Shown here: positions 9,032 through 17,796 of the stretch, piece after piece
Position numbering within the stretch: the stretch's first letter is position 1
Layout of the letters: every line of letters begins with the position of its first letter
DNA from: Bradyrhizobium frederickii
Lineage (GTDB): Bacteria; Pseudomonadota; Alphaproteobacteria; Rhizobiales; Xanthobacteraceae
Assembly (NCBI RefSeq): GCF_004570865.1
Contig: NZ_SPQS01000028.1
Coordinates: forward strand, 1-64,000
DNA: 64,000 bases
Direction of reading: 5' to 3'
Translations under genes and position numbers: made by a program
Notes under the pieces: model-generated
The model's database searches: none
Told to the model about the DNA's origin: nothing
Seen by the model: only the letters and a program-made list of their open reading frames with translations

Positions 9032-9451
9032 GGAGAGTCTCCTTCCTCGCAGGCACCGTCTCTCGGCCGCGTTTTCAGGACTCAATGGAATTCGGCCGCG
9101 GATACGCGCACCCGCGTTAAAATGCGAATGTTGAAGGACCGGCGAAAAAGGAAGTCGGTGATTTCGAGTGCAATGCCTGCCGATGGCGCGACTGCTGTCC
9201 GTTCAGTCCCGCGAGGAATTCGGCATTTTCCCGCCGGCGCCGACAGCTTTTTAAAGACTATACGATCTCATGCATCCTGAAAAGACGCCTGATCTGTGGA
9301 CGATTTCCGCTTCGGGTCAAAATGCGAAGAACTCAACCTGAGCAAATCTTGTCCGCCCTGCTTGATAAGCCGACTTCGTGGAGCGATGACGCCACTTCGC
9401 CGAAGCGCGAGGCGGCGAGCCCCCCGCTCCAGATGGCTCCAGCGCCTACCT
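9032..9451. other. Non-coding gap
   Basis: About 420 bp hold the likely haloperoxidase promoter region. A stretch at about 9300-9345 (CCGCTTCGGGTCAAAATGCG) resembles dispersed Bradyrhizobium intergenic sequences. No gene is supported. Confidence 0.4.
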
Positions 9452-9946
9452 CTATTTCGAAGACTTAACATCGATATTGTAGAATGCTTCCATTAACCAG
9501 CGACCATCCCGTCGAACAAACACTTCCATTAGACGTGTTCTGCTTACACCGTCAGTTGATAAAGCGGCGCCGCTCGGTGTTGCCTTGAGGGCATGTATCT
9601 CGTTGTCAATATCCACGACGGCCACGTCGTCCGTAATGAAACGAAGCCGTCGAATGGTTTGCTTCTTTGTGGTTCCTTTGAAGATGCCCCCAAGGATTTG
9701 AAGTTGTCGCTGGCAGAAGACGTCTTTGCCAGACATATCAGCTCCCGACGTATTGAACGCAGAGATGTCCGGCGCTGCGGATTGGCAAAACCGAATTCCG
9801 TCACCGGCGTCCCATGCCGACACTTGATCCGCGACAATTGCGCGTATGGCAGCTTCCCGGGTCTCCTCTTGGGCGCTTGCGGAAAGCGACATCGCTATCG
9901 CTAAAAAGGTCAGGCCAAAGAGATTTCTGATCATCTCAAACTCCAT
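9452..9946 (-). CDS. Secreted SgcJ/EcaC-type NTF2-fold protein
   Basis: This protein has up to 164 residues. A signal peptide (MIRNLFGLTFLAIAMSLSAS, cleavage near SAQ) precedes an NTF2-like domain: AIRAIVADQVSAWDAGDG, a middle with FITDDVAVVDIDNEIHAL, and RDGRWLMEAFYN at the end. This pattern fits SgcJ/EcaC-family DUF4440 proteins, which have a ligand-binding cone whose substrate is usually unknown. The fifth residue is also Met (9934), and GGAG lies just before it, so translation may start there instead. It is probably periplasmic. It sits downstream of, and on the same strand as, the cyclase fusion at 10125, with about 180 bp between them. Confidence 0.7.
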   Translation of the reverse strand: MEFEMIRNLFGLTFLAIAMSLSASAQEETREAAIRAIVADQVSAWDAGDGIRFCQSAAPDISAFNTSGADMSGKDVFCQRQLQILGGIFKGTTKKQTIRRLRFITDDVAVVDIDNEIHALKATPSGAALSTDGVSRTRLMEVFVRRDGRWLMEAFYNIDVKSSK

Positions 9947-10037
9947 TGCGAGCTAATCGGTTCGTGTCAATTGCCTTCGAGGAACAATAGTTTCATGTGT
10001 TCGATTTGCGCTGCCTGCCGAGGGATGATCTCCACTT

Positions 10038-10066
10038 TCATTCGGATATGAGATCTTATGGAAGAA
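10038..10066. repeat. 29-bp direct repeat, copy 1
   Basis: Twenty-nine bases starting TCATTCGGATATGAGATC match exactly at 17697-17725 in the same orientation. On the minus strand both copies can encode FFHKISYPN, and the residues just before also correspond loosely (GQSLCD here, PLAQ at the other copy). This copy lies in non-coding DNA with a stop codon close upstream, so it looks like a remnant of the small frame at 17585..17782. Confidence 0.8.
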
Positions 10067-10124
10067 GTCGCACAGTGACTGACCGAGCTAAATTAGATGA
10101 GCAGCGATACTGGTCCCAAGAAAA

Positions 10125-11534
10125 CTAAAGAAGGAATTTGCGTAGTTCTTCTTGAAATATTGGCGCGCCGGGATCCTGTGGTAGCAGCATATGGTTTTTC
10201 CCAGGGAGTGCTACAAACCTCGCTCCGGGAATTTCCGCAGCTAAGTCACGGCCAGAGGCGACCGGCACTCTGCGTTCATCGCGAACATGCATAACAAGCG
10301 TTGGCGCCTTCACGTGCTTGAGTAAAGGCCGAACATCAAAGTCGGACACCGTTTCGATATAGCGCACGGCGCACTCGGCTGAGGCGCTTAGACGTTGAAG
10401 CTCATTGAAGGCGTCTACTTGTTCCTTCGTGCCATCCGGCAACATCGAGGCGGTGAACAGTTGCCGGAAAGTCGGGTCATCTGCGCCCCACCCAAGTTTC
10501 ATCAGCGTTTTCATTGCAGCAAACCGTTCTCGATCAGCGGCCGAGAAGTTAGGGTTTTTGTTCGCACCAACGGCGAATCCACCGTAAAGAACTAGGTGCG
10601 AGACGCGTTCGGGATGCCGCGCTGCAAATGCGATCGAAACCACGCAGCCCTGCGAAAACCCGAGCAGCGGAAACCTGTCGAGACCGGCCGCGTCGGCTAC
10701 GCTCTCCATGTCCTTGACCCAGGCATCAAGGGAGAGCTCTCCGACATCCCAGTCAGACAGACCGTTGCCACGCGCATCGTACCTTACGAGGGTAAATGAC
10801 GAAGCAAGTCCAAGCAGGAAATCGCGCTGGAGCGGAAAATCCCAGTCATATTCGAGATGGCCAAGCCAATGCGCCGATTTCAACAGACCAGGTCCTGTAC
10901 CCACTTTCGCATAGGCTAACCGCACACCATCCGTGGCTCTGCAATAGCGAATTTCCTGTTTGAGGTTGGCTGCCGACAGAACTCGCGTTGCGGGCGATCC
11001 TTCCTCGTTCAGGTCAATCGCATAGACTTCGATTGGCCGCGCGATGTTCTTTAGATTCTGCCGGCCTAACTCGCGCAAAGGGAAGTTAAGCTTGCCATCG
11101 ATCTGGTCAAGGACTTGGCGAGAGATGCATATTCCACCGCGCATCGCGATGCCTTCAAGTCGGGCAGCTACGTTGACGCCATCCCCAAATATATCACCCT
11201 CGTCCTCAATGATGTCGCCGACGTTGATCCCAACCCGGAATTCAATACGCCGGGCCTGAGGTACGTTTGCGTTCCTGTCGACCATTCCGCGTTGAACTTC
11301 GACCGCACATTTCACAGCTTCGACGGCGCTTGAAAACTCCACCAACATGCCATCGCCGGTTGTCTTGATCAGGCGCCCTCGATGGGATTTGAGTTTGTGA
11401 TCAACGAGCTCTCGGCGATGCGCTTTCAATCCAGCAAGCGTGCCTTCCTCATCTTCGCCCATCAGCCGTGAATAGCCGGCGACGTCAGCCGCCAAAATTG
11501 CCGCTAGCCGGCGCTCCACCTGAACGTCTACCAC
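10125..11534 (-). CDS. Cyclase-alpha/beta-hydrolase fusion, reversed domain order
   Basis: The GTG start at 11534 has GAGG seven bases upstream and gives 469 residues. Here the class III cyclase comes first (about 1-175): metal Asp17 in LAADVAGYS, Asp61 in KTTGDGML, and a canonical VNVAAR at 120-125. The alpha/beta-hydrolase follows (about 195-469), with TDGVRLAYAKVGTGP, nucleophile Ser294 in GFSQG, an acid in MHVRDERRVPV and His in GKNHMLL. With all catalytic motifs intact it is the best candidate for an active cyclase among the three fusions in the window. The reverse order relative to 341..1651 and 3491..4804 implies an independent fusion. It is probably cytoplasmic. Confidence 0.88.
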   Translation of the reverse strand: MVDVQVERRLAAILAADVAGYSRLMGEDEEGTLAGLKAHRRELVDHKLKSHRGRLIKTTGDGMLVEFSSAVEAVKCAVEVQRGMVDRNANVPQARRIEFRVGINVGDIIEDEGDIFGDGVNVAARLEGIAMRGGICISRQVLDQIDGKLNFPLRELGRQNLKNIARPIEVYAIDLNEEGSPATRVLSAANLKQEIRYCRATDGVRLAYAKVGTGPGLLKSAHWLGHLEYDWDFPLQRDFLLGLASSFTLVRYDARGNGLSDWDVGELSLDAWVKDMESVADAAGLDRFPLLGFSQGCVVSIAFAARHPERVSHLVLYGGFAVGANKNPNFSAADRERFAAMKTLMKLGWGADDPTFRQLFTASMLPDGTKEQVDAFNELQRLSASAECAVRYIETVSDFDVRPLLKHVKAPTLVMHVRDERRVPVASGRDLAAEIPGARFVALPGKNHMLLPQDPGAPIFQEELRKFLL

Positions 11535-11714
11535 TGATAATCCTCAGTTACGTCAGTGATCAAACAATTGTTCGAATGGTGAGGGCACCCGATTGCCCGT
11601 CAAAAAACTTGCCTAGACTAGGCGCAGTTTGGGCAGGTCTGCATTGGTCCAAAATGGAACCGCTGCAATGTGCGCTTCGACTTCCGCTAATTTGGAGGCC
11701 AGTCAAATCATCTG

Positions 11715-11870
11715 CTGTCCGCAAACTGCCAGGCAGGCCCTTCGATTAGATCCGCGCTCGGAGAACTTGAGATCCGTCCCTGCGACCAAGTCGGTTACGA
11801 CCCGAGAGACAAGCACTTCGCTACTAGGGACCGACATGACGCGGGCCGCGGCGTGAACCGGGAGCACGGG
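11715..11870 (-). pseudogene. Fragment of a class III cyclase C-terminus
   Basis: A minus-strand frame reads VHAAARVMSVPSSEVLVSRV, then VTDLVAGTDLKFSERGS. This closely matches the end of the cyclase domain in 341..1651 and 3491..4804 (VHIAARV ... SEVL ... VKDLVAGAGLKF). After ERGS the homology moves to another frame (SKGLPGSLR). No N-terminal cyclase or hydrolase part is present. This is a broken leftover of a fourth gene of the same family. Confidence 0.75.
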
Positions 11871-11934
11871 CTTCGGAGGATTTGACCACCCCCACCCCCT
11901 TTGCGCCACATTCAGAGAGCAGCCGAGGCTCACC

Positions 11935-12396
11935 TCATCGGTGGGGCTGTTGTTCTCCCTCTGGAGGATTGGCCGTCAGATATGACGTTGCCATCGTGAG
12001 CAAGTGCACCGCTGCGGTCCCCAGCTTTTGCAAATCTGTCTCCATGACGTAAGCCCCGGCGGCGCGACGATATGCAATGGCGACGGTGGCATAGGCATCC
12101 GTAATAAAACCGGCAGTACTATCGACCACGTCGGCTCCACGCTCGTCCCGCGCTCTGACCACCTTGAGTGCAGCCGCGGCGGTCGACTCAGCGATCTGGG
12201 CATCTTCAGCTGTCGAGTCTGCGATCCCCGGATGACAAGCGGCTGATGCGCCTTCGACTGCTTCGTAGAAGCGCTGCTTTCGCACGGAGTCTGCGGCCAA
12301 GTAGGCCTTGAGAAAACGTCGTGCTCTTGCCTCAAGATAAATCCGGTCCTGGCGGATCTTCTTTCGCTGCCTGCTAGCCTTCAGAAACCCAAACAC
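11935..12396 (-). CDS. Hypothetical protein, unknown family
   Basis: This is a 153-residue protein from GTG 12396, with AAGAGAG upstream. The N-terminus is strongly basic (FLKASRQRKKIRQDRIYLEARARRFLKA), and the rest is Ala-rich and helical with acidic patches (STAEDAQIAESTAAAALKVV). There is no signal peptide, no transmembrane segment and no motif I recognise. Codon use and the long open frame favour a real gene over chance. The immediate neighbours are a cyclase fragment and a long non-coding gap, so context gives no function. Confidence 0.5.
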   Translation of the reverse strand: MFGFLKASRQRKKIRQDRIYLEARARRFLKAYLAADSVRKQRFYEAVEGASAACHPGIADSTAEDAQIAESTAAAALKVVRARDERGADVVDSTAGFITDAYATVAIAYRRAAGAYVMETDLQKLGTAAVHLLTMATSYLTANPPEGEQQPHR

Positions 12397-13076
12397 TAGA
12401 CTCTCTTAGGTTTGAAGAGCTTGTCTATCCTGCCTGCGGGGAGAAGGCTGGCGTACACCCGGCCTTCGCGCACCGGCGCTCTAACGTCATTCCAAATTGC
12501 CAAGGCCGCCGTCCTTCCAAATAGCTGCCGGGACGATAGGGTTGTAATGCTTCAAATCGCAGGATGCTGTCCTGTGTTCGTTTAAGTTCGGCCGGGAGTT
12601 TTTTGTTCCCGCAGCTCCGAGGCCTGAAAGCCGCAATCTTTGCATCTCAACGGCCTTAATCGGCGCCTCGGTCAAATGCTACGCCCATCTACCCGCCTAA
12701 AAAGCGTCCGCTTGCGGGAAATGACTCCGACTTTAGATCCCAGTGGCTTTTTGTATTTATTTCTGAACTTTTGCGTGCGAACCAGGCTCGCGACCGTAAA
12801 AGTCTAGGATGCGAACACAACTTCACAAGTCCCCTCCGGGTCGCCAGCGTCGATTTGGCCGCGTTCTCACCACGTCCGGTCTGGCGGCGGCTGCTGACGT
12901 GCCGGGCTCGGTCGCGATCTTCGCCCTCGGACCAGAAGCAGAAGCGCAGTTCCGCTCTCGAACCACCACTTGCCCCTGCTCGGGGCAGCTTGATGCACAA
13001 CCTTGTGCGTGAGGAGTGAAGCTATTGAGATGCCGTGTCTGGCATCTTCACAGACGAGCTCGGAGATAGGTTCGTG
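12397..13076. other. Non-coding gap carrying direct-repeat copy
   Basis: About 680 bp lie between the hypothetical gene and the large cyclase-TPR gene. Short frames on both strands have no recognisable content. The AT-rich 36-bp repeat (12742-12777) stands out from its GC-rich surroundings. Confidence 0.5.
12742..12777. repeat. 36-bp direct repeat, copy 1
   Basis: The 36 bases beginning AGTGGCTTTTTGTATTTATT are repeated exactly, in the same orientation, at 21595-21630. The sequence is much more AT-rich than its flanks. The 8.9-kb interval between the copies holds the cyclase-TPR gene, an NTF2-fold gene and mcrBC. Confidence 0.85.
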
Positions 13077-16000
13077 CTAGGCGCAGAGTTCTTCTAAGAG
13101 TGCCTTGCTGTCCTTCAAGTCGCGAACATCGAAGCCCTCGTCGAACCAATCGTAGACTGGGGCGAGAAGGTCGCGTGCTTCATCACCCTTGCCCTGGCGA
13201 CGCCAGAGCCGGGCCAGAGTGACGGCGGAGCGGACCTCCCAGAGTTTCGCCTCCTGTTGGCGAGCAATAGCAATGGAGTGTCGAAACTCGGTCTCAGCCT
13301 CGGCCTCGGCGTCCGGCCGAGCCGTCAGCATCAACTCGCCTCGTCGCCGATGCAGCTCGGCCTCGAACCATCGCACCCCCAATTTCTGGGTCAGTACCAA
13401 GGCGTCGGAGAGTTGACCGAGGCCCGTTTCAAATCGTGCTCTCTTTGCCTCAGCTGCCGCGAGCTGCGCAAGGTAGAACGGAAGAGTCCATGCTGCGCCT
13501 GACGCCTGAAATCCTTCGATACCGCGTCGCAGTAAGTCCACCCCGGCCTCGGCGTCGCCGGCTTCGGCCAGCGTCCAACCGCGATAGGCGGTCCCCATCG
13601 CGAGAAAGAAGGCAAAGCGCTGCTCCGAGGTAAGCGCAACTAGCTCCTCTGCCAGTTGCGCGACCATACCCACGTCATCGAGGACGAAATGCAACCGGCA
13701 AGCGACGCTCAGCGCGAAGGCAAGGCTGATCGGATGGGAGGACCCGCGGGCCTCCGAGACTGCCTCACTGCTCTGAACAAGCGCCTGATCGGGAAATCCA
13801 AGAAGGCTATAGGTTAGCGAGAGGAACGAAAGCATCGCCACGCGGGCGTTTTCTGCGAACAGTGCCGTCAAAGAGCGCTGCTGCGACGGATCGTAAAGGG
13901 CAAGCCCCTGCTCGAGATGGACGCGCGCCGAGGCAAATTGTCCGCGATGAAGGCAACTGTCGCCGACAGCCCGATGACCGGCGACAAGAATGGCCGCATC
14001 GTTCTGTCGTCCGGCCAAATCTAGCAGTTCCTCAGCGATGCGATGCGAACGGTCCGTTTCGCCACGCACATGATAGTGCACGAACTGCCCCCAGAGCGTC
14101 TTGAGCAGGTTCGGCCGGTCGTTCAGTAACTCGCAAAGGCGGCGAGCCCGGGCATAAGCCTTGCCGGTCTCTTCGGCCGCATGTCCCTTCGCAGCGATCA
14201 GTGCGCCGCCGAGCGCAAGTTGGAGGTCGGTTTCGGTGCCTTGGCGTCCGGCGGTTTCGGGCAGATGGGATAGCAGATCGAGCGCTTTTCGCATCTGCGC
14301 GATTGCTTCTGTCATTGCCGATCGAGCTTTTGAGCGCTCACCTGCTTCCTGCCAATACGACACTGCCTTTTCGATTAGACCTGCATGCGTGCAATGCTGG
14401 GCTAGGATCTCCGGTCGCTCTTGAATGCCCTTATAGAGCCTCTCCTCAAGCGCGCCCACGATTCGCGCGTGCAGCTCGCGGCGTTGGCTGCGCAACAGCG
14501 TGCTGTACGCCGCATCTTGGATCAGTGCGTGTTTGAACAAGAAATTGGCGTCAGGCGGTTCGCCACGCCCAAACATGAGCTCGGCATTGATTAGCCGATC
14601 AAGTGCCGCCTGCAGCTCGTTGTCGCATCGCTGTACAACTGCGGCAAGCAGGTCGTAGGAAAACTCGCGGCCGATGGCCGCGCCGACTTGCGCCACTTCC
14701 TTAGCTATCGGACCGATTCGGTCGAGTCGGGCCATCAATGAAGCATGAAGCGTGGCCGGCACAGCAAGTCCCGGTAGCGGCGCTAAGGAGATGGTTCGCG
14801 TGATCCCCTCCTTGCTAGTTTCGAGCACCGTTTTGGTCAACTCCTCAACGAACAGCGGCACGCCATCCGTTCGTTCTGCAATCTCATTAACAATTTCGGT
14901 CGGCAACGTCCGGCTGCCGGCCACGCTTCGGATCAGCGCGGCACCCGCTTTCTGGTCCAGCCGGTTCATCACAAGCAAACTGACGTGCGGCTTTCCGCTC
15001 CATACCAGCTGGAGCTCGGGGCGGTAGGTGATCAGGACCAAAACTGGTAGGCTTGCTACGCGATCGACCGTCCGGTCCAGCAGCTCGCGCGAGCTCGGAT
15101 CGATCCACTGCATGTCCTCGAACACCACCATGACTGGGTGTTGTTCTGCAAGAGTTTCAAGCTGGCGGACCAGAGCGGCGAAGCTTCTCTCCTTCTTTTG
15201 TTGCGGCGTAGCAGCAGCCGGCAGATACAGGTCACCGCTGGGAATCGACAGCAACTCGGCCAGGATCGCCACGTCCTCGTCGGACGGAAATGCTGGGGAT
15301 AGTAGCAGTGAGAGCTTGTTGAGCTTCACTTTTGGTGCGTCCTCACGATCGAAACCAGCAGCTCTCTGGAGTTGGGCAATGAAGGGGTAGAGCGCACTTT
15401 CCTGATGATGCGGCGAGCAGAAATATCGCAAGTAGGTATGCGGCTCGCGCTCGATATGCTCCTGGAGAGCCGCAACCAGGCGAGACTTGCCAATGCCAGC
15501 CTCGCCGACGAGCAGCATTACTTGGCCGCTACCCGCCTTCGCAAGGTCCCAGCTCCGCTCCAGTCGCGCGAGTTCTTCCTCACGCCCAACCAGCGGAGCG
15601 AGCATCGAAGGGTGCAACGCCTCGAAGCGGCTTTCGACCGTTCCCTCATGAAGCACTCGCCAGGCTTGCACCGGGGCAGCAAAGCCTTTCAGAGCCACCG
15701 CGCCGAGGTTCGCGTAGTCAAAAAGCCCGCCGATGAGCCGTCGCGTGTCCTCAGCGATGACCACACCATCTGGTTCAGCGAGCGCTTGCAGCCGAGCAGC
15801 AAGGTTCGGCGTCTCGCCGAGGACCGCCTGTGTCTCTGCAGCCTCGCTGCCGATAAGGTCACCTACGATGACGAGACCAGTCGCGAGCCCAAGGCGAACC
15901 CGCAGCTCCAACTCGGGCGGCCCTCCAGGCACATGCCTAGTCGCGGCGATCTCAAGGGCAGCGCGCACGCTGCGTTCGGCATCGTCCTCGTGCGCTGAAG

Positions 16001-16445
16001 GATGGCCGAAGAGGATGAGCATGCCGTCTCCGATGTAGCGGCTGATGGTTCCGCCGTGTTTGCGGACGATCGCCGCTACGCTATCGCGGTACTTGGCGAT
16101 AATGTCCCGTAGATCTTCTGGATCGAGCTTTGTCGCAAGTGCTGTCGAGCCGACAAGGTCGCAGAACATAACTGTGAGCTGGCGGCGCTCGGCGGAAGAA
16201 GTTGATACGAGTGATAAGCTCGAGCGCTCGGTGACCCGTGCCGTTATGGAGGTCGATGCACCGGCACCCGCCATGCCTTGCGGCAGTACTGTTGACGTGA
16301 GCGCCGCACCGCAGTCGCCACAGAAGTTCTTTCCTTTCGGATTGTCGGCTCCGCACGCGGAGCAGCGAAAGGTTAGCGGCGCGCCGCAATCGTCGCAGAC
16401 CTTCTTTCCCTCGGGGGTGACTTTGCCGCACTTCGGGCAATCCAT
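13077..16445 (-). CDS. Zinc-ribbon/class III cyclase/AAA ATPase/TPR regulator
   Basis: This 1122-residue protein has four parts. Two zinc ribbons come first (Cys3, 6, 17, 20 and Cys28, 31, 42, 45). A class III cyclase domain spans about 88-265, with FCDLVGST (Asp96), IGDGML (Asp140) and PNLAAR (213-218). An AAA/STAND-type ATPase follows, with Walker A GEAGIGKS (314-321) and Walker B in VVFEDMQWIDPSS. About 500 residues of TPR-like helical repeats (ALDLLSHLPE, KARSAMTEAIAQ, ALVQSSEAVSEARG) make up the rest. All the usual cyclase residues are present. Such proteins are thought to act as large ATP-dependent signal switches. No signal peptide is seen. It stands alone between long non-coding stretches and is close to usual length for the family. 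Confidence 0.9.
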   Translation of the reverse strand: MDCPKCGKVTPEGKKVCDDCGAPLTFRCSACGADNPKGKNFCGDCGAALTSTVLPQGMAGAGASTSITARVTERSSLSLVSTSSAERRQLTVMFCDLVGSTALATKLDPEDLRDIIAKYRDSVAAIVRKHGGTISRYIGDGMLILFGHPSAHEDDAERSVRAALEIAATRHVPGGPPELELRVRLGLATGLVIVGDLIGSEAAETQAVLGETPNLAARLQALAEPDGVVIAEDTRRLIGGLFDYANLGAVALKGFAAPVQAWRVLHEGTVESRFEALHPSMLAPLVGREEELARLERSWDLAKAGSGQVMLLVGEAGIGKSRLVAALQEHIEREPHTYLRYFCSPHHQESALYPFIAQLQRAAGFDREDAPKVKLNKLSLLLSPAFPSDEDVAILAELLSIPSGDLYLPAAATPQQKKERSFAALVRQLETLAEQHPVMVVFEDMQWIDPSSRELLDRTVDRVASLPVLVLITYRPELQLVWSGKPHVSLLVMNRLDQKAGAALIRSVAGSRTLPTEIVNEIAERTDGVPLFVEELTKTVLETSKEGITRTISLAPLPGLAVPATLHASLMARLDRIGPIAKEVAQVGAAIGREFSYDLLAAVVQRCDNELQAALDRLINAELMFGRGEPPDANFLFKHALIQDAAYSTLLRSQRRELHARIVGALEERLYKGIQERPEILAQHCTHAGLIEKAVSYWQEAGERSKARSAMTEAIAQMRKALDLLSHLPETAGRQGTETDLQLALGGALIAAKGHAAEETGKAYARARRLCELLNDRPNLLKTLWGQFVHYHVRGETDRSHRIAEELLDLAGRQNDAAILVAGHRAVGDSCLHRGQFASARVHLEQGLALYDPSQQRSLTALFAENARVAMLSFLSLTYSLLGFPDQALVQSSEAVSEARGSSHPISLAFALSVACRLHFVLDDVGMVAQLAEELVALTSEQRFAFFLAMGTAYRGWTLAEAGDAEAGVDLLRRGIEGFQASGAAWTLPFYLAQLAAAEAKRARFETGLGQLSDALVLTQKLGVRWFEAELHRRRGELMLTARPDAEAEAETEFRHSIAIARQQEAKLWEVRSAVTLARLWRRQGKGDEARDLLAPVYDWFDEGFDVRDLKDSKALLEELCA

Positions 16446-16989
16446 GCCGCACCCAATCGAGTTTCGACCGATATGAGGTCGCGTCGGTCGGTGGGCGCCC
16501 CTTCAGAGCGCTCTCGACGATACTCTTCCAGCTGCCTACCAAGCACCAAGAATGATCAAGGTCACAACGGTCAGGAAGGAGATAGAGGCGATCGTCACAG
16601 GGACAATGAGCCAGCCGGATGTCATCGTTGCCTCCCGAGCGTTTGTCTCGAAAAGCTTAAGCTCGCAGGTACCACAAAATTATGAACTAGCTAACACTCT
16701 GCGGCTGAAGCCCATTTTCAATCTTAGAAAGCTGACCACCGCCTGATACGACCGGAACGCGAGAATGGTGCTGCAGCAAATATCCGCACTTGCGCTTGAC
16801 GGATAACTAAGGCGAGAGGGCGCCGCTCCCGCATGATCATGTCGATTGCCGATGACGCCGCCTTCCGCCTCGACCTTTGGATGCTGGTGGGCGGCAAGTT
16901 GAACTTTCCGCAGCAATCGTGCGTGGTAACGGCTTCAATTCACTGATGACCGCTGGGGGCCAGGCGGAAACCTAAGGCAGCGCCTGCGG
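16446..16989. other. Non-coding gap
   Basis: About 545 bp separate the large cyclase gene from the NTF2-fold gene. A short rightward frame at 16552-16746 has no recognisable domain, and I do not support it. No repeats or terminators were recognised. Confidence 0.4.
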
Positions 16990-17544
16990 CTACACCGATG
17001 ATCCCAGGAAGCTTTTTATAGGTCGCAGGGCGTCAATGGCGGGAATGGTGCGATAGGCTTGCTGGTTTGAACACCAAGGATATGGCAACGCCCCAAGCCA
17101 ACGCATGATCGGCTCCGAGGTCTCGGCAGGGAGTACGCACATAACTTCGATGTCGATCGCGAGCTTGCTCACGCGCTTATCGTCGCCGGAACTAAAATGC
17201 CAATTGTATCGTCCGCATCCCACGCGAATGGCACCTCCCTGCTTTGCAGACATTCCGACGAGCCAATCGCATTGGAAGTGCGGAAGGTAGTCTGCACTTG
17301 GTCGCGAGAGACAAAACGTACGCACATTCTGGTATTGGTCTCCGAAGCTTGTCACCAGAACTTGAGTGATTTCATCCAATCCCTTCGCTGAGCTTGGAAA
17401 CGATATGGCATCCGTCTTTATAGTCATTTCCAATTCGCAGTCCGCTGCGAATGCATCTTTCATCAATTGCGGACGGTTAGTATCCTTCGCCAAAATATAG
17501 GTGCTGAGCGCATCGGTAGCGTTGATAGCCGACGGTCGGTTCAT
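16990..17544 (-). CDS. SnoaL-like/NTF2-fold protein
   Basis: This 184-residue protein has GGAG nine bases before its ATG. It lacks a signal peptide, so it is probably cytoplasmic, unlike the two secreted NTF2-fold proteins elsewhere in the island. It begins with a helix (NATDALSTYILAKDTNRPQL) and an acidic strand (FAADCELEMTIKTD). The centre has the SnoaL-like feature GLDEITQVLVTSFGDQYQNV, and near the end is WHFSSGDDKRVSKLAIDIEV. Members include polyketide cyclases, dehydratases and many orphans; the substrate is unknown. It may be co-transcribed with the small frame at 17585, 40 bp upstream. Confidence 0.65.
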   Translation of the reverse strand: MNRPSAINATDALSTYILAKDTNRPQLMKDAFAADCELEMTIKTDAISFPSSAKGLDEITQVLVTSFGDQYQNVRTFCLSRPSADYLPHFQCDWLVGMSAKQGGAIRVGCGRYNWHFSSGDDKRVSKLAIDIEVMCVLPAETSEPIMRWLGALPYPWCSNQQAYRTIPAIDALRPIKSFLGSSV

Positions 17545-17584
17545 GACTTGAACTCCACGGTCCGGGCCCGCTCCAGCGGTGCAC

Positions 17585-17782
17585 CTAATTAAGCCGAAGG
17601 AACCCTAGGGACAAGTCGTAGATGTCTGCTGTGGGTTCAGAAGCGGATGGTAAAGCTGCAGCGGCGCGGCGTACGCTTTCTTGCCAGAACCTGACATCAT
17701 TCGGATATGAGATCTTATGGAAGAACTGAGCCAGCGGACTACGAAGCTGACCATCTGGCGTGAAGACCCAAGCGCCGGTCAT
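17585..17782 (-). CDS. Small hypothetical protein (FFHKISYPN motif)
   Basis: This 65-residue frame begins MTGAWVFTPDGQLRSPLAQF and continues FHKISYPNDVRFWQESV. It contains the second copy of the 29-bp direct repeat, whose coding sense (FFHKISYPN) is also readable at 10038-10066. That makes a real, once-duplicated short gene plausible. It lies just downstream of mcrC on the same strand. There is no signal peptide, no metal motif and no recognised family. It could also be the tail of a larger decayed gene. Confidence 0.4.
   Translation of the reverse strand: MTGAWVFTPDGQLRSPLAQFFHKISYPNDVRFWQESVRRAAAALPSASEPTADIYDLSLGFLRLN
17697..17725. repeat. 29-bp direct repeat, copy 2
   Basis: This is an exact match to 10038-10066 in the same orientation, inside the small minus-strand frame at 17585..17782. 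The flanking bases differ at once on both sides. Confidence 0.8.
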
Positions 17783-17796
17783 GGCACCGCGCGCTC

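Noticed and set aside
16552..16746. A 64-residue rightward frame as a gene
   Set aside because: It has no recognised motif, no convincing ribosome-binding site, and lies in a decayed region.
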